Positions 25,349-34,754 of a stretch of DNA of 64,000 nucleotides are shown in pieces. Both the position numbers and the translations under genes were made by a program. Every line of letters starts with the position of its first letter. Position 1 is the stretch's first letter. This DNA comes from Candidatus Corynebacterium faecigallinarum (GTDB taxonomy: Bacteria; Actinomycetota; Actinomycetes; Mycobacteriales; Mycobacteriaceae): NCBI GenBank assembly GCA_019120175.1, contig DWVP01000024.1, positions 401,502 to 465,501 of the forward strand, written 5' to 3'. Below the pieces are notes generated by a model. That model had not been told where the DNA came from. It saw nothing but the letters and a program-made list of their open reading frames with translations, and made no database searches.

Positions 25349-26683
25349 TTAGGCGCCCAGCAGGTTCTGGCCGCAGACGCGGACGGTGTTGCCGGTGACG
25401 GCATTGGAGGCGTTGCCGGCGAAGAAGGCGATGGTCTCGGCGACGTCGACGGTCTGGCCACCCTGTGCCAGGGAGTTCAGGCGACGACCGACCTCACGGG
25501 TACCGAACGGCATCGCGTCGGTCATCGCGGTCTCGATGAAGCCGGGGGCCACGGCGTTGACGGTGATGCCCTTGTCAGCCAGCTCGACGGACAGGGAGTC
25601 GACCAGGCCCACGACGCCGGCCTTGGTGGTGGCGTAGTTGGTCTGGCCACGGTTACCGGAGATACCGGCCATCGAGGACACACCCACCACGCGACCGCCG
25701 TCGGCGAGGCCACCGTTGGCCAGCAGGGCCTCGGTGATACGCACCGGGGCGACGAGGTTGATGTTCTGGACCATGTTCCAGCGGCCCTCGTCCATGTTGG
25801 CGAGCAGCTTGTCGCGGGTGACACCGGCGTTGTGGACGATGATGTCGATCTGGCCGCCGTGGCGCTGCTCGGCGTGCTCCTTGATCTTGTCGGCAGCGTC
25901 AGCGGCGGTGACGTCCAGCGGCAGGGCGGAACCCTTGACCTTGTTGGCGGTGTCGGCGAGGCCCTCACCAGCGGCGGGGATGTCGACGCAGACGACCTTC
26001 GCACCGTCACGGGCCAGCACCTCGGCGATAGTGGCGCCGATGCCACGGGCGGCACCGGTGACCACGGCGATCTTGCCGGCCAGCGGCTCGTCCCAGGACT
26101 CCGGGGCGTCCGAGGTGCCGGCGGTGACGCGGATGACCTGGGCGTCGACGAAGGCGGACTTGCCGGACAGCAGGAAGCGCAGCGTGGACTCGGTGCCGGA
26201 GAGGTCCTCCCCGATTTCGGGGGCGACGTAGACCAGCTGGGCGGTCGCGCCGCGACGCAGCTCCTTGGCGATGGAGCGGGTGAAGCCCTCCAGGGAACGC
26301 TGGACGATGTGCTCGTCGCGGTCCTCCACCAGTTCGGGGGTGGTGCCGATGACGATGATGCGGGCGGAGGGCAGCAGCTTGCGCATCTGCGGGTTGAAGA
26401 AGTCGTAGAGCTGGTGCAGGTCCTCGGGCCTGGTGATGCCGGTGGCATCGAAGACCAGGGCGGCGCGCTTGGCGTCGGTACCAGCATCGATGAACTGGTA
26501 GTCACCGGTCAGCAGCGGCTCGATGCCGGCGGCGACGCGGCCGGCGCCACCCAGGACGACCGGGCCGTCCAGGGCGGGCTCGCCCTTCTTGTAGCGGCGC
26601 AGCTTCTCACCCTGCGGAACACCGAGCTTGCCTGCCAGGCCGGAGTTGACGACCTGGTCGAGCAGGCCCTTGTTGGAAGACAA
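25349..26683 (-). CDS. fabG4: 3-oxoacyl-[acyl-carrier-protein] reductase, FabG4-like
   Basis: This is a high-molecular-weight FabG of about 444 residues. The N-terminal half is a flavodoxin-like, inactive domain; the C-terminal half is a full SDR domain with TGAARGIGA near the NAD(H) site, NAG, and active-site Tyr-x-x-x-Lys in NYATTKAG. It reduces 3-oxoacyl thioesters. No ATG fits: AAGGAGATCACTACA precedes TTG at 26683, which I take as the start; the ATG at 26758 lies in a stretch without protein character. Neighbours htdX and fadA2 suggest fatty acyl chain remodelling. Confidence 0.88.
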   Translation of the reverse strand: MSSNKGLLDQVVNSGLAGKLGVPQGEKLRRYKKGEPALDGPVVLGGAGRVAAGIEPLLTGDYQFIDAGTDAKRAALVFDATGITRPEDLHQLYDFFNPQMRKLLPSARIIVIGTTPELVEDRDEHIVQRSLEGFTRSIAKELRRGATAQLVYVAPEIGEDLSGTESTLRFLLSGKSAFVDAQVIRVTAGTSDAPESWDEPLAGKIAVVTGAARGIGATIAEVLARDGAKVVCVDIPAAGEGLADTANKVKGSALPLDVTAADAADKIKEHAEQRHGGQIDIIVHNAGVTRDKLLANMDEGRWNMVQNINLVAPVRITEALLANGGLADGGRVVGVSSMAGISGNRGQTNYATTKAGVVGLVDSLSVELADKGITVNAVAPGFIETAMTDAMPFGTREVGRRLNSLAQGGQTVDVAETIAFFAGNASNAVTGNTVRVCGQNLLGA

Positions 26684-26785
26684 TGTAGTGATCTCCTTGT
26701 GTCGTGGATGTGTCGTAGATCCGTTACTCGAAAGCGTACCCTGCGGCCGCTCGAACAATGTATGTTCCTATTCGTACCCTAGTGT

Positions 26786-26822
26786 GTGACGCGGTACCAT
26801 GTCAGGTAAATCCGTGACGCGG
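26786..26822. promoter_or_regulatory. Paired direct repeat GTGACGCGG in the fabG4/fadA2 divergent promoter
   Basis: Two perfect copies of GTGACGCGG at 26786-26794 and 26814-26822 are 28 bases apart, close to three helical turns less a little. They sit in the 201-base gap between the divergent starts. They may be operator half-sites; no regulator gene adjoins. Confidence 0.3.
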
Positions 26823-26884
26823 ACTACACAACCGGCATCGCGGTCCCCGAACACACGACAACGACGATGGAGATACATCCCGCC

Positions 26885-28198
26885 ATGACTTCCACCCCGC
26901 GCAAGGTCGCCATCCTCGGCGGCAACCGCACCCCCTTCGCCCGCTCGAACAAGGAGTTCTCGAGCGCCTCGAACCAGGACATGCTGACCGCCGCCATCGA
27001 CGGTCTCGTGGCCCGCTTCGGTCTGCAGGACGAGCAGCTCGGCCTGGTCGTCGCCGGTGCCGTGCTCAAACACGCCCGTGACTTCAACATGACCCGCGAG
27101 GTCGTCCTCGGCTCCGCGCTGGACTCCCAGACCCCGGCCTTCGACCTGCAGCAGGCCTGCGGCACCGGCCTGGCTGCCGCCGTACAGGTCGCCGACGCGA
27201 TCGCCCTGGGCCGCATCGACTCCGGCATCGCCGGCGGTACCGACACCACCTCGGACGCCCCGTTGGCCGTCAACGACGAGCTGCGCAAGACCCTGATCAA
27301 GGTCAACAACGCCAAGTCCACCGGTGAGATGGTCAAGCTGCTGGGCACCGTCCGTCCGTCCCAGATCGCCCCGGAGCAGCCGCAGAACGGTGAGCCCCGC
27401 ACCGGGCTGTCCATGGGTGACCACGCCGCCATCACCGCCCGTGAGCTCGGCGTCTCCCGTGAGGACCAGGATCAGCTGGCCGTCGAGTCCCACCAGAAGC
27501 TGGCCGCCGCCTACGACGCCGGCTTCTTCGATGACCTGGTCACCCCGTTCCTCGGCGTGCAGCGCGACACCAACCTGCGCCCGGACTCGAACGTGGAGAA
27601 GCTGTCCACCCTCAAGCCTGTCTTCGGCAAGAAGGACGCCGCCGCCCACGGCACCCAGGCCACCATGACCGCCGGTAACTCCACCCCGCTGACCGATGGT
27701 GCGTCCGCCGTGCTGCTGGGCACCGAGGAGTGGGCCGCCGAGCACAACCTCCCGGTCCGTGCCTACCTGGTCGACTCCGAGACCGCCGCGGTCGACTTCC
27801 TGCACGGCCACGACGGCCTGACCCCGGACGGCCTGCTGATGTCCCCGACCTACGCTGTCCCGCGTCTGCTGGAGCGTAACGGGCTGACCCTGCAGGACTT
27901 CGACTTCTACGAGATCCACGAGGCCTTCGCTTCCCAGACCCTGGCCACCCTGCAGGCATGGGAGTCCGAGGAGTACTGCCGCGAGCGTCTCGGCCTGGAT
28001 GCCCCGCTGGGCTCCATCGACCGCGCGAAGCTGAACGTCAAGGGTTCCTCCCTGGCCGCCGGCCACCCCTTCGCCGCCACCGGTGGACGTATCCTCGCCA
28101 CCGCCGCGAAGACCCTCGAGGAGAACGGCGGCGGCCGTACCCTGATCTCCATCTGCGCTGCAGGTGGCCTGGGCATCACCGCCATCGTCGAGCGCTAG
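26885..28198 (+). CDS. fadA2: Acetyl-CoA acyltransferase (thiolase), FadA2-like
   Basis: This 437-residue thiolase makes or cleaves 3-oxoacyl-CoA. The acyl-accepting Cys is in DLQQACGTGLAAA near residue 90, the catalytic His in EIHEAFASQ and the second Cys in ISICAAGGLGI near the C-terminus. It is divergent from the FabG4/HtdX genes. I prefer ATG at 26885, which has GGAG 11 bases upstream; the in-frame ATG at 26867 would add six residues and has no ribosome site. The last codons run into the triple repeat at 28190. Confidence 0.92.
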   Translation: MTSTPRKVAILGGNRTPFARSNKEFSSASNQDMLTAAIDGLVARFGLQDEQLGLVVAGAVLKHARDFNMTREVVLGSALDSQTPAFDLQQACGTGLAAAVQVADAIALGRIDSGIAGGTDTTSDAPLAVNDELRKTLIKVNNAKSTGEMVKLLGTVRPSQIAPEQPQNGEPRTGLSMGDHAAITARELGVSREDQDQLAVESHQKLAAAYDAGFFDDLVTPFLGVQRDTNLRPDSNVEKLSTLKPVFGKKDAAAHGTQATMTAGNSTPLTDGASAVLLGTEEWAAEHNLPVRAYLVDSETAAVDFLHGHDGLTPDGLLMSPTYAVPRLLERNGLTLQDFDFYEIHEAFASQTLATLQAWESEEYCRERLGLDAPLGSIDRAKLNVKGSSLAAGHPFAATGGRILATAAKTLEENGGGRTLISICAAGGLGITAIVER

Positions 28199-28222
28199 TC
28201 GAGCGCTAGTCGAGCGCTAGTC
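28190..28222. repeat. Three tandem copies of GAGCGCTAGTC spanning the fadA2 stop
   Basis: Three perfect 11-base units follow each other. The first contains the fadA2 stop TAG (28196-28198); because 11 is not a multiple of three, the TAGs of the three copies fall in three different frames. Confidence 0.95.
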
Positions 28223-28232
28223 CGGCTTCACG

Positions 28233-28278
28233 AACGACCCCACGGGGAGGAAACGCACTGTTTCCCCGTGGGGTCGTT
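28233..28278. terminator. Bidirectional terminator between fadA2 and the DUF4185 gene
   Basis: AACGACCCCACGGGGA pairs with TCCCCGTGGGGTCGTT, a perfect 16-bp stem with a 14-base loop, between two convergent genes. A short T-run (TTGTCGTCG) follows. Confidence 0.8.
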
Positions 28279-28301
28279 GTCGTCGGAGGGCTGCTGGACG
28301 G

Positions 28302-29594
28302 TTATCCGAGCACCGCGTCCAGGTCGGTGCGGAGCATGGCGGTGTTGTAGCCAGACCAGGTGGTCGCGACGAAATAGAGCTTTCCATCGTCCTCGGGCGC
28401 CTGGTGCGGCAGCATGAACGCGCCGTAGGCGTCCGGTACCTGCAGCTTCGAGATCACCGTACGCTTCGGTCCCCAGGGGCCGGTGGGGTAGGCGGACTCG
28501 CGCAGGACGATCCCCTCCGTGGATTCGTACATCGCCAGCCAGCTGCCGCGGTGTTCGTTGTACTGCACGGACAGTTCTGACACCCGTCCGTCGATGACGA
28601 TGGCCGCCTGCGACGGGGCATCGGTCCAGGAGGAGCCGTCCCAGTATCCGGCCTTCGACCAGTCGGGGAAGTTCTCCGGGGTGAAGCGGGCCAGACGCGC
28701 AGATCCGTCGCGGCCATTGGGGGTCCCGTAGACGTAGACATGATCGTCCGCCTGTGACGCCGGGTTCTTCGCCATGGCGGTCATCTGGAAGTTCTGGTCG
28801 CCAGAGCGGTGTGCGGGAAGCTGGGGCAGCCGGGGGTCTGTCGAGGGTGAGCTGTTCGTGCGGGTGGATTCGTCGACGGGGGTGAAGGTGCGGCCACCGT
28901 CCTCTGAGACCACGGTCTGGGCGTAGTTCGTGGTCCACTGACCTGCCTGTCCCCAGGACCGTACGGACATGAAGTCGACGTACTGGTGCCCACCGACCTC
29001 GATACCGGAGGTCGGGATCTTCGTGTGCTCCACGCCGGGTACCTTCAGCGAACGGGGGAGGAACTCACCGGATGTCTGCCCGTTAGCGGTGCCGTCGATG
29101 AGGAGTCCGTCGGTGGGGTCGGTGTCCCGTGAGCTGAACAGCGCATTGGAGTGCCACCCATTGCTGCTGGTCTTACAGGTGAAGCTGTCGCCGAAGGCGA
29201 TCAGGGTAGTTCCGTTTCCGGCATCCCACATGAAGCCGAGATCGGTCGAGGCCAGGCCGAGTGCCGCTGTGTTGTCGGGGCTGTTCGGGCCGGTCACCAT
29301 GTACATCGACTCGGTCGGTCCGGACAGTGAAGGCAGGTCGAAGGGGGTCCCATTAGACCAGGATGGTCCCACAGACCCGAGCGCCTGGGAGCTTCCGGAG
29401 GTGGAGGACCCCGGTAGTGACCCGGTTCCGGAACTCAACAGGGCGGCGGCGCGGTCGATCTGGCCGGGCGTGTAGCTGTCGCACGGGGCGGCGTGGGCGG
29501 TACCGGAGCCGGGGCCGGCCACGGTCAGTACCGTACCGAGGACGGCGGCGGCGAGTACTGATGCGGTGACACTGCGCGCAGGGATGGGGTTCAA
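28302..29594 (-). CDS. Secreted DUF4185 protein (GH183-type endo-D-arabinanase family)
   Basis: This 430-residue protein starts with a signal peptide ending THAAPC or nearby, so it should be exported. The rest is a DUF4185 beta-propeller-like domain with GNGTTLIAFGDSFTCKT and repeated Asp/Trp-rich blades. DUF4185 members from mycobacteria are reported as endo-D-arabinanases (CAZy GH183), which would act on arabinogalactan or lipoarabinomannan of the own envelope; this is by family, not shown here. The start is TTG at 29594, set by AGGAG six bases upstream; upstream frames run antisense to the neighbour. Confidence 0.8.
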   Translation of the reverse strand: MNPIPARSVTASVLAAAVLGTVLTVAGPGSGTAHAAPCDSYTPGQIDRAAALLSSGTGSLPGSSTSGSSQALGSVGPSWSNGTPFDLPSLSGPTESMYMVTGPNSPDNTAALGLASTDLGFMWDAGNGTTLIAFGDSFTCKTSSNGWHSNALFSSRDTDPTDGLLIDGTANGQTSGEFLPRSLKVPGVEHTKIPTSGIEVGGHQYVDFMSVRSWGQAGQWTTNYAQTVVSEDGGRTFTPVDESTRTNSSPSTDPRLPQLPAHRSGDQNFQMTAMAKNPASQADDHVYVYGTPNGRDGSARLARFTPENFPDWSKAGYWDGSSWTDAPSQAAIVIDGRVSELSVQYNEHRGSWLAMYESTEGIVLRESAYPTGPWGPKRTVISKLQVPDAYGAFMLPHQAPEDDGKLYFVATTWSGYNTAMLRTDLDAVLG

Positions 29595-29643
29595 GGGGGA
29601 CTCCTCATGTGAAGTTTTGTCGATATCAGTATAGTTCAACCGC

Positions 29644-30075
29644 ATGAACACAACCCGGTACGGTATCGCGGCCATGCTGACGGCCGGTGCGCTGCTCGCA
29701 CCAGCCGCCCTGGCAGATGCGGCAGAGGACACAGCTACTGCCGACACCACTGAAACGGTCCCCGATCTTCCGGAGCTGCAGGGGGTGGACGGCTCCGCCG
29801 GAAGCCTGCTGAACAACAATCTCGGCACGGGTGACCAGTTGTTCTGTGCCGAACTGGGTGCACAGCTTGCAGAGCTGTCGGAACAGTGGAACCTGCACCG
29901 CATCGCCCATGAGGTCGCTGTGGGCGACGGGGATGACGCAGCGGCCGCCGCCACGCGTGCGGCAGCGAACACGGTGCGGTTGGTGTTCACCAACGCCAAC
30001 GCGGCTAACCTGCAGTGCCTCACTGCCGCACATGCTGCCCTGACCTCGTCACCGTCCGGATCCTTTGCTGCATAG
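29644..30075 (+). CDS. Small secreted protein of unknown function
   Basis: This 143-residue protein has a clear signal peptide (MNTTRYGIAAMLTAGALLAP, cut near ALADA) and a mature part of about 118 residues with only two cysteines (QLFCAEL and NLQCLTA) that could form one disulfide between helices. I recognise no family. It is divergent from the DUF4185 gene with 49 bases between the starts. A TATAGT box ends eight bases before ATG and no ribosome site is seen, so it is probably leaderless. The pairing suggests a joint envelope role, which is inference. Confidence 0.72.
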   Translation: MNTTRYGIAAMLTAGALLAPAALADAAEDTATADTTETVPDLPELQGVDGSAGSLLNNNLGTGDQLFCAELGAQLAELSEQWNLHRIAHEVAVGDGDDAAAAATRAAANTVRLVFTNANAANLQCLTAAHAALTSSPSGSFAA

Positions 30076-30096
30076 CCCCTGACCGCACCGTCCGAC

Positions 30097-30102
30097 TAGT
30101 CT
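30097..30102 (+). promoter_or_regulatory. -10 box of leaderless coaE
   Basis: TAGTCT ends seven bases before the coaE ATG, with no purine-rich ribosome site in between. Confidence 0.45.
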
Positions 30103-30109
30103 GGGGGCC

Positions 30110-30700
30110 ATGCGCATTATCGGTCTGACAGGTGGAATCGGTTCCGGCAAGACAACGGTGGCCGAGCGGCTGCGGCAGAAGGGGGCGTTCATCGTGGACG
30201 CCGACAAGGTCGCCCGTGAGGTCGTGGAGCCCGGCCAGCCGGCACTGGCTGAACTCGCCGAGGCCTTCGACGGGGTGATCACCGCCGAGGGCGTCCTCGA
30301 CCGTGCGGAACTTGCCCGGCAGGCCTTCGCCACCCCGGAAGCCACCCAGCAGCTCAACAACATCACCCACCCGCGAATCCGGGAACGCACCGACGAACTC
30401 TTCGCCACCGCCCGTGAGGAAGGACGCGAGGTCGTCGTCTACGACATGCCTCTGCTCATCGAGAACGGGGAGACCGAGACTGTCGACACCGTGCTCGTCG
30501 TCGACACCCCCGACGAGACCCGCGTGAGCCGTCTCGTCGATTCCCGTGGACTGGACGAGGACGACGCCCGCCGTCGCATCGCCGCCCAGATCGACCGTGA
30601 CACCCGCCTCGCCGCCGCAGATGTGGTGCTGGACAACTCCGGGGACGTCGAGGCACTCATCGACCAGGTCGACCGCTTCTGGGAGCAGGTGCAGGCGTAA
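30110..30700 (+). CDS. coaE: Dephospho-CoA kinase
   Basis: CoaE phosphorylates dephospho-CoA in the last step of coenzyme A synthesis. The 196-residue protein has the P-loop GGIGSGKTT at 8-16, the DADK(V) motif of the CoA domain, and the lid segment [12 protein letters not shown]. Length is normal; the mycobacterial C-terminal UPF0157/GrpB-like extension is absent. Its TAA overlaps the ATG of uvrB (TAATG), so the two are translationally coupled. Confidence 0.95.
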   Translation: MRIIGLTGGIGSGKTTVAERLRQKGAFIVDADKVAREVVEPGQPALAELAEAFDGVITAEGVLDRAELARQAFATPEATQQLNNITHPRIRERTDELFATAREEGREVVVYDMPLLIENGETETVDTVLVVDTPDETRVSRLVDSRGLDEDDARRRIAAQIDRDTRLAAADVVLDNSGDVEALIDQVDRFWEQVQA

Positions 30701-32859
30701 TGGCCTTCGCCGCAGAACATCCCGTCCTCTCCGAGTCCGAGTTTCGCCCGGTCGGCGAGGTCGAGCGCTCCGATGACCGCTTCGAGGTCGTCAGTGACTA
30801 TGAACCAGCCGGTGACCAACCAGCGGCGATCAAGGAGCTCGACGAACGCCTCAACCGGGGTGAGCGCGACGTCGTCCTGATGGGTGCCACCGGTACAGGT
30901 AAGTCGGCCACCGCCGCCTGGCTGATCGAGCAGCAGCAGCGTCCCACCCTGGTCATGGCCCCGAACAAGACGCTGGCCGCCCAGCTCGCCAATGAGCTGC
31001 GCAGCCTGCTGCCGAACAACGCCGTCGAGTACTTCGTCAGCTACTACGACTACTACCAGCCCGAGGCGTACATCGCGCAGACGGACACCTACATCGAGAA
31101 GGACTCCTCGATCAACGACGACGTGGAGCGCCTGCGCCACTCCGCGACGTCCAACCTGCTGTCCCGGCGGGATGTGGTGGTCGTGTCCTCGGTGTCCTGT
31201 ATCTACGGCCTGGGTACCCCGCAGTCCTACCTCGACCGGTCGGTGGTGCTGAAGGTCGGGGAAGAGGTCGAACGCGACCGTTTCCTGCGGCTGCTCGTCG
31301 ACATCCAGTACGACCGCAACGACGTCTCCTTCACCCGTGGTGCCTTCCGCGTCAAGGGGGACGTTGTCGACATCATCCCCGCCTACGAGGAACTGGCGGT
31401 GCGCGTCGAGTTCTTCGGCGACGAGATCGACAGTCTCTTCTACATCCACCCGCTGACCGGGGACGTCCTGCGCGAGGTCGAGGAGATCCGGATCTTCCCG
31501 GCCACCCACTACGTCGCCGGTCCGGAGCGCATGGAGAAGGCGATGGACGACATTCGCGAGGAGCTGGAGCACCGCGTCGCCGACCTGGAGAACCGCGGCA
31601 AGCTGCTGGAGGCCCAGCGGCTGCGGATGCGCACCGAGTACGACCTGGAGATGATCCAGCAGGTCGGCTACTGCTCCGGTATCGAGAACTACTCCCGCCA
31701 CGTCGACCAGCGTGAAGCCGGCTCCGCCCCGGCCACCCTGATCGACTACTTCCCGGACGACTACCTGACGATCATCGATGAGTCTCACGTGACCGTCCCG
31801 CAGATCGGCGGCATGTTCGAGGGCGACATGTCCCGCAAGCGTAACCTGGTCGACTTCGGATTCCGGCTGCCCAGCGCTCTGGACAACCGACCGCTGACCT
31901 GGGAGGAGTTCGACGACCGCAAGGGTCAGGCGGTGTACATGTCCGCCACCCCAGGCGACTACGAGATGGCCGCGGCCGGCGGCGAGTTCGTGGAGCAGGT
32001 GATCCGCCCCACCGGGCTGGTCGACCCGCAGGTCGAGGTGCGTCCCACCGAGGGGCAGATCGACGACCTCATCGAGCAGATCCGGCAGCGGGTCGAGAAG
32101 CAGGAGCGTGTGCTGGTCACCACGCTCACCAAACGGATGGCCGAGGATCTCACCGACTACCTGCTGGAGCACGGGGTGCGGGTGCGCTACATGCACTCCG
32201 ACATCGACACGTTGAAGCGTGTGGAACTACTGCGCCAGTTGCGCCTGGGCGAGTATGACGTACTCGTCGGCATCAACCTGCTGCGTGAGGGCCTCGATCT
32301 GCCCGAGGTGTCGCTGGTGGCGATCCTCGACGCGGACAAGGAGGGCTTCCTGCGCTCGGAGCGTTCGCTGGTGCAGACCATCGGACGTGCCGCCCGAAAC
32401 GTCTCCGGCGAGGTGATCATGTACGCCGACAAGGTCACCGACTCGATGCAGTACGCCATCGACGAGACCGAGCGCCGCCGTGCCAAGCAGATCGCCTACA
32501 ACGAGGAACACGGTATCGACCCGCAGCCGCTGCGGAAGGCCATCGCCGACATCCTCGACCAGGTCTACGAGAACCGCGCGGAGGGTGACGGTGCAGGGGG
32601 CGCTGGTGGAGAGGACGCTGCGGCGTCCGGCTTCGGCGCGGACGTCAACGTCGCCGAGGGCGCGTCCGGCGCGTCCGCGGTCACCGGACAGGACACCGGG
32701 GAGATGGCGCGTCCGCAGCTGGAGAAGCTCATCGCCGACCTGACGTCCCAGATGCAGGACGCGGCCCGTGAGTTGAAGTTCGAGCTCGCCGGACGGCTCC
32801 GCGACGAGATCGCGGACCTGAAGAAGGAACTGCGAGGGATGATCGAGGCGGGCCTCTAG
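30700..32859 (+). CDS. uvrB: Excinuclease ABC subunit B
   Basis: UvrB is the damage-verifying helicase of nucleotide excision repair. The 719-residue protein has Walker A GATGTGKS at 62-69, the damage-clamping beta-hairpin [10 protein letters not shown] near 115, [17 protein letters not shown] (motif II and after), QTIGRAARN (motif VI) and a C-terminal UVR domain that binds UvrA/UvrC. A low-complexity Gly/Ala linker of about 45 residues ([17 protein letters not shown] onward) precedes the UVR domain. It overlaps coaE by one base. Confidence 0.97.
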   Translation: MAFAAEHPVLSESEFRPVGEVERSDDRFEVVSDYEPAGDQPAAIKELDERLNRGERDVVLMGATGTGKSATAAWLIEQQQRPTLVMAPNKTLAAQLANELRSLLPNNAVEYFVSYYDYYQPEAYIAQTDTYIEKDSSINDDVERLRHSATSNLLSRRDVVVVSSVSCIYGLGTPQSYLDRSVVLKVGEEVERDRFLRLLVDIQYDRNDVSFTRGAFRVKGDVVDIIPAYEELAVRVEFFGDEIDSLFYIHPLTGDVLREVEEIRIFPATHYVAGPERMEKAMDDIREELEHRVADLENRGKLLEAQRLRMRTEYDLEMIQQVGYCSGIENYSRHVDQREAGSAPATLIDYFPDDYLTIIDESHVTVPQIGGMFEGDMSRKRNLVDFGFRLPSALDNRPLTWEEFDDRKGQAVYMSATPGDYEMAAAGGEFVEQVIRPTGLVDPQVEVRPTEGQIDDLIEQIRQRVEKQERVLVTTLTKRMAEDLTDYLLEHGVRVRYMHSDIDTLKRVELLRQLRLGEYDVLVGINLLREGLDLPEVSLVAILDADKEGFLRSERSLVQTIGRAARNVSGEVIMYADKVTDSMQYAIDETERRRAKQIAYNEEHGIDPQPLRKAIADILDQVYENRAEGDGAGGAGGEDAAASGFGADVNVAEGASGASAVTGQDTGEMARPQLEKLIADLTSQMQDAARELKFELAGRLRDEIADLKKELRGMIEAGL

Positions 32860-32938
32860 GTGCGGTAGTCTTTGGGGAGGAACGGATAACCTCCGGAGAC
32901 ACACGAACACCACAAAGAGCACCATAAAGGGGATGGCA

Positions 32939-33385
32939 GTGAGCGAGTTCACCACCTACGGGACCATCGTCGTCGGTACGGACGGTTCGGAGTCGTCCCT
33001 GCTGGCGGTACGTCGGGCAGCGGCGCTGGCCGCAGCCTTCGATGCCCGTCTCGTGATCGGTTGCGCGTACTACCGGGATGCTGATGCAGCGGTGAAGGCC
33101 GTGCGCATGGATTCCAAGACGGTGGTGGGAAACGACCCCGCCCACGAGAACTTGCAGAGCGCCGTCGCAGCGGCCCAGGAGGTCGGCGCGAAGGACGTGG
33201 TCACCGCCGTCAAGGAGGGCTCGCCGGTGGAGGCGCTGATGGGCATCGTCACCGATGAGTCCGCGGACCTGCTGATCGTCGGTAACCGGGGTATCAACTC
33301 ACTGACCGGACGGCTGCTCGGCTCGGTGCCGGCGGACGTTGCCCGCCAGTCTGACTGCGACGTGATGATCGTGCACACGGTGTAG
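32939..33385 (+). CDS. Universal stress protein (UspA family)
   Basis: This 148-residue protein is a single UspA domain with the ATP-binding signature G-x2-G-x9-G-S (GNRGINSLTGRLLGS) and a VVGTDGSESS first strand, so it probably binds ATP. It acts in stress adaptation in the family. I prefer GTG at 32939, six bases after AAAGGGG; the ATG at 32933 would touch the ribosome site. Its last 87 bases overlap the convergent membrane-protein gene. Confidence 0.88.
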   Translation: MSEFTTYGTIVVGTDGSESSLLAVRRAAALAAAFDARLVIGCAYYRDADAAVKAVRMDSKTVVGNDPAHENLQSAVAAAQEVGAKDVVTAVKEGSPVEALMGIVTDESADLLIVGNRGINSLTGRLLGSVPADVARQSDCDVMIVHTV

Positions 33386-34015
33386 TTGGGCTGAGGTTGT
33401 CAGGGCTGCCGGGGCCTCTGCGGGTTCGTCGAGCCACAGTCGGATTTCGGAGATCTCTACGGGCTGGGGACGTTGCCAGGGCCAACGGTCAGGATCGGCG
33501 ACCGATAGCCCGGCGTTGAGGGTGATCCGTATGTTCGTCCCCTCGCCGGTGCCCAACGTCAGCACTCCGTCGTCAACTGTTGCCTGGTCGGTATCGTAAC
33601 GTCGATCGCGGGCACAGTCCCGGATCATCGACCACGGCAATTCGGCCAGGACCCGCCCACCACGCCGGAGAACCAGGGAGTCTCTGTCGAGATAGTGGGG
33701 GTAGGTTTTCTGTCGCCCGAGCATCGCCCACAAGATCATCAGTGAGTAGACCGACGCGATCGCCAGGATGATGCGCAGCTCTTTCCATGGGACGAGGAGC
33801 TCGACCGCGGTGATCTCAATGACTGTCGCCACAGAGATGGCACCAGGAAGGAACCACACGCCGGTGGTGGCGGGCATGGGCGTGGCACCATCCGGGACGA
33901 TGAGACGGCCACGGATGAGGTACCAGAAGCCCCGCCACAGACGTGCCTCCGCCTTGCCCACCCGCACCGCAGGGTGCCTGGACAGGAACCTCAGTACGCT
34001 GGTCAGGGTGCTCAC
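33299..34015 (-). CDS. Membrane protein with PH-like domain, unknown function
   Basis: This 238-residue protein has a basic N-terminus, two hydrophobic helices at about 52-70 and 80-98 and then a soluble beta-rich region (RDSLVLRRGGRVLAELPWSMIRD) that resembles PH-like bacterial domains. No named family is recognised. It starts inside the stop of the MerR gene (ATGA, four-base overlap), so the two form an operon. The last 28 residues are antisense to the usp gene and look like a read-through tail, which suggests the original stop was lost. Confidence 0.68.
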   Translation of the reverse strand: MSTLTSVLRFLSRHPAVRVGKAEARLWRGFWYLIRGRLIVPDGATPMPATTGVWFLPGAISVATVIEITAVELLVPWKELRIILAIASVYSLMILWAMLGRQKTYPHYLDRDSLVLRRGGRVLAELPWSMIRDCARDRRYDTDQATVDDGVLTLGTGEGTNIRITLNAGLSVADPDRWPWQRPQPVEISEIRLWLDEPAEAPAALTTSAQLHRVHDHHVAVRLAGNVRRHRAEQPSGQ

Positions 34016-34740
34016 CGGGACCTCCGCGCCGGCTCCATGCGTTTCACCAGGTCAGTGAGGACTGTTCTCTGGGCACCGGTGGTCGGGATGTCCGTCGTCG
34101 CCAGGGGCACGTCGCCGTCGAGCAGGGTGTCGGGGAGCCCGCCCAGGACGCCGTCATCGATGGAGCGGATCATCACGTCCCGGAGATGCGCAACGGCGGG
34201 GTAGTCGGGAGAATCGGGGGAGGCGGATGACTCGGTGTAGCTGGCCAGGGTAGACCACGCCGCCAGCCCGTCGAGGGTCGCAGACCGCCGCCGCTCGTCG
34301 ACCAGGGTTCGGCGGAGAAGTTCCCAGGTCTCCGGGGTGGCGACCCCTGCGTCGGCCATCAGCTGCAACCCCTGGAGGTCCTGGTCGAGGAGTTCCGCTA
34401 GCGTTCCGTGCTCGTCATGGTCCGTGACCCATCGCCGAAGGTCGGTGATGAGTGCCTGGATGTCGGTCGGGATGCCCGAGGTTCCACCTTGCATTGCGAA
34501 CAGGCGGCCCCGCTGGTGGTGCAGGCGGGTGATCTCCTTGTCGACATTGTCCAGTGCGTCCTGCACGATGTCGGCTCGGACGGACGCGTCCCTGGTGAGC
34601 ACACCGTGCAGGGTGGCGGCGGGGATGCCGGCGTCCGTCAGGGTGCGGAGTTTCAACAGGAGGGCGACGTCTGACAGTTGGTAGTAGCGCACCATCCGTG
34701 GGGAACATCCTGCTGCCGCGGCTTCATCGCTGATCTTCAT
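34012..34740 (-). CDS. MerR-like regulator lacking the DNA-binding wing
   Basis: This 242-residue protein opens like a MerR regulator: MKISDEAAAAGCSPRMVRYYQ is the helix-turn-helix, split here across 21 residues. It then goes straight to LSDVALLLKLRTLTDAGI, the second helix pair. The usual 20 or so residues between (the RYYE..GLLPPPRR..GYRxY wing) are missing, without frameshift. The rest is a coiled dimer helix and a helical C-terminal effector-like domain of about 150 residues. ATG 34740 is preferred to GTG 34755. A palindrome at 34755 lies just upstream. Confidence 0.75.
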   Translation of the reverse strand: MKISDEAAAAGCSPRMVRYYQLSDVALLLKLRTLTDAGIPAATLHGVLTRDASVRADIVQDALDNVDKEITRLHHQRGRLFAMQGGTSGIPTDIQALITDLRRWVTDHDEHGTLAELLDQDLQGLQLMADAGVATPETWELLRRTLVDERRRSATLDGLAAWSTLASYTESSASPDSPDYPAVAHLRDVMIRSIDDGVLGGLPDTLLDGDVPLATTDIPTTGAQRTVLTDLVKRMEPARRSR

Positions 34741-34754
34741 GACCCCGTCGTGCA

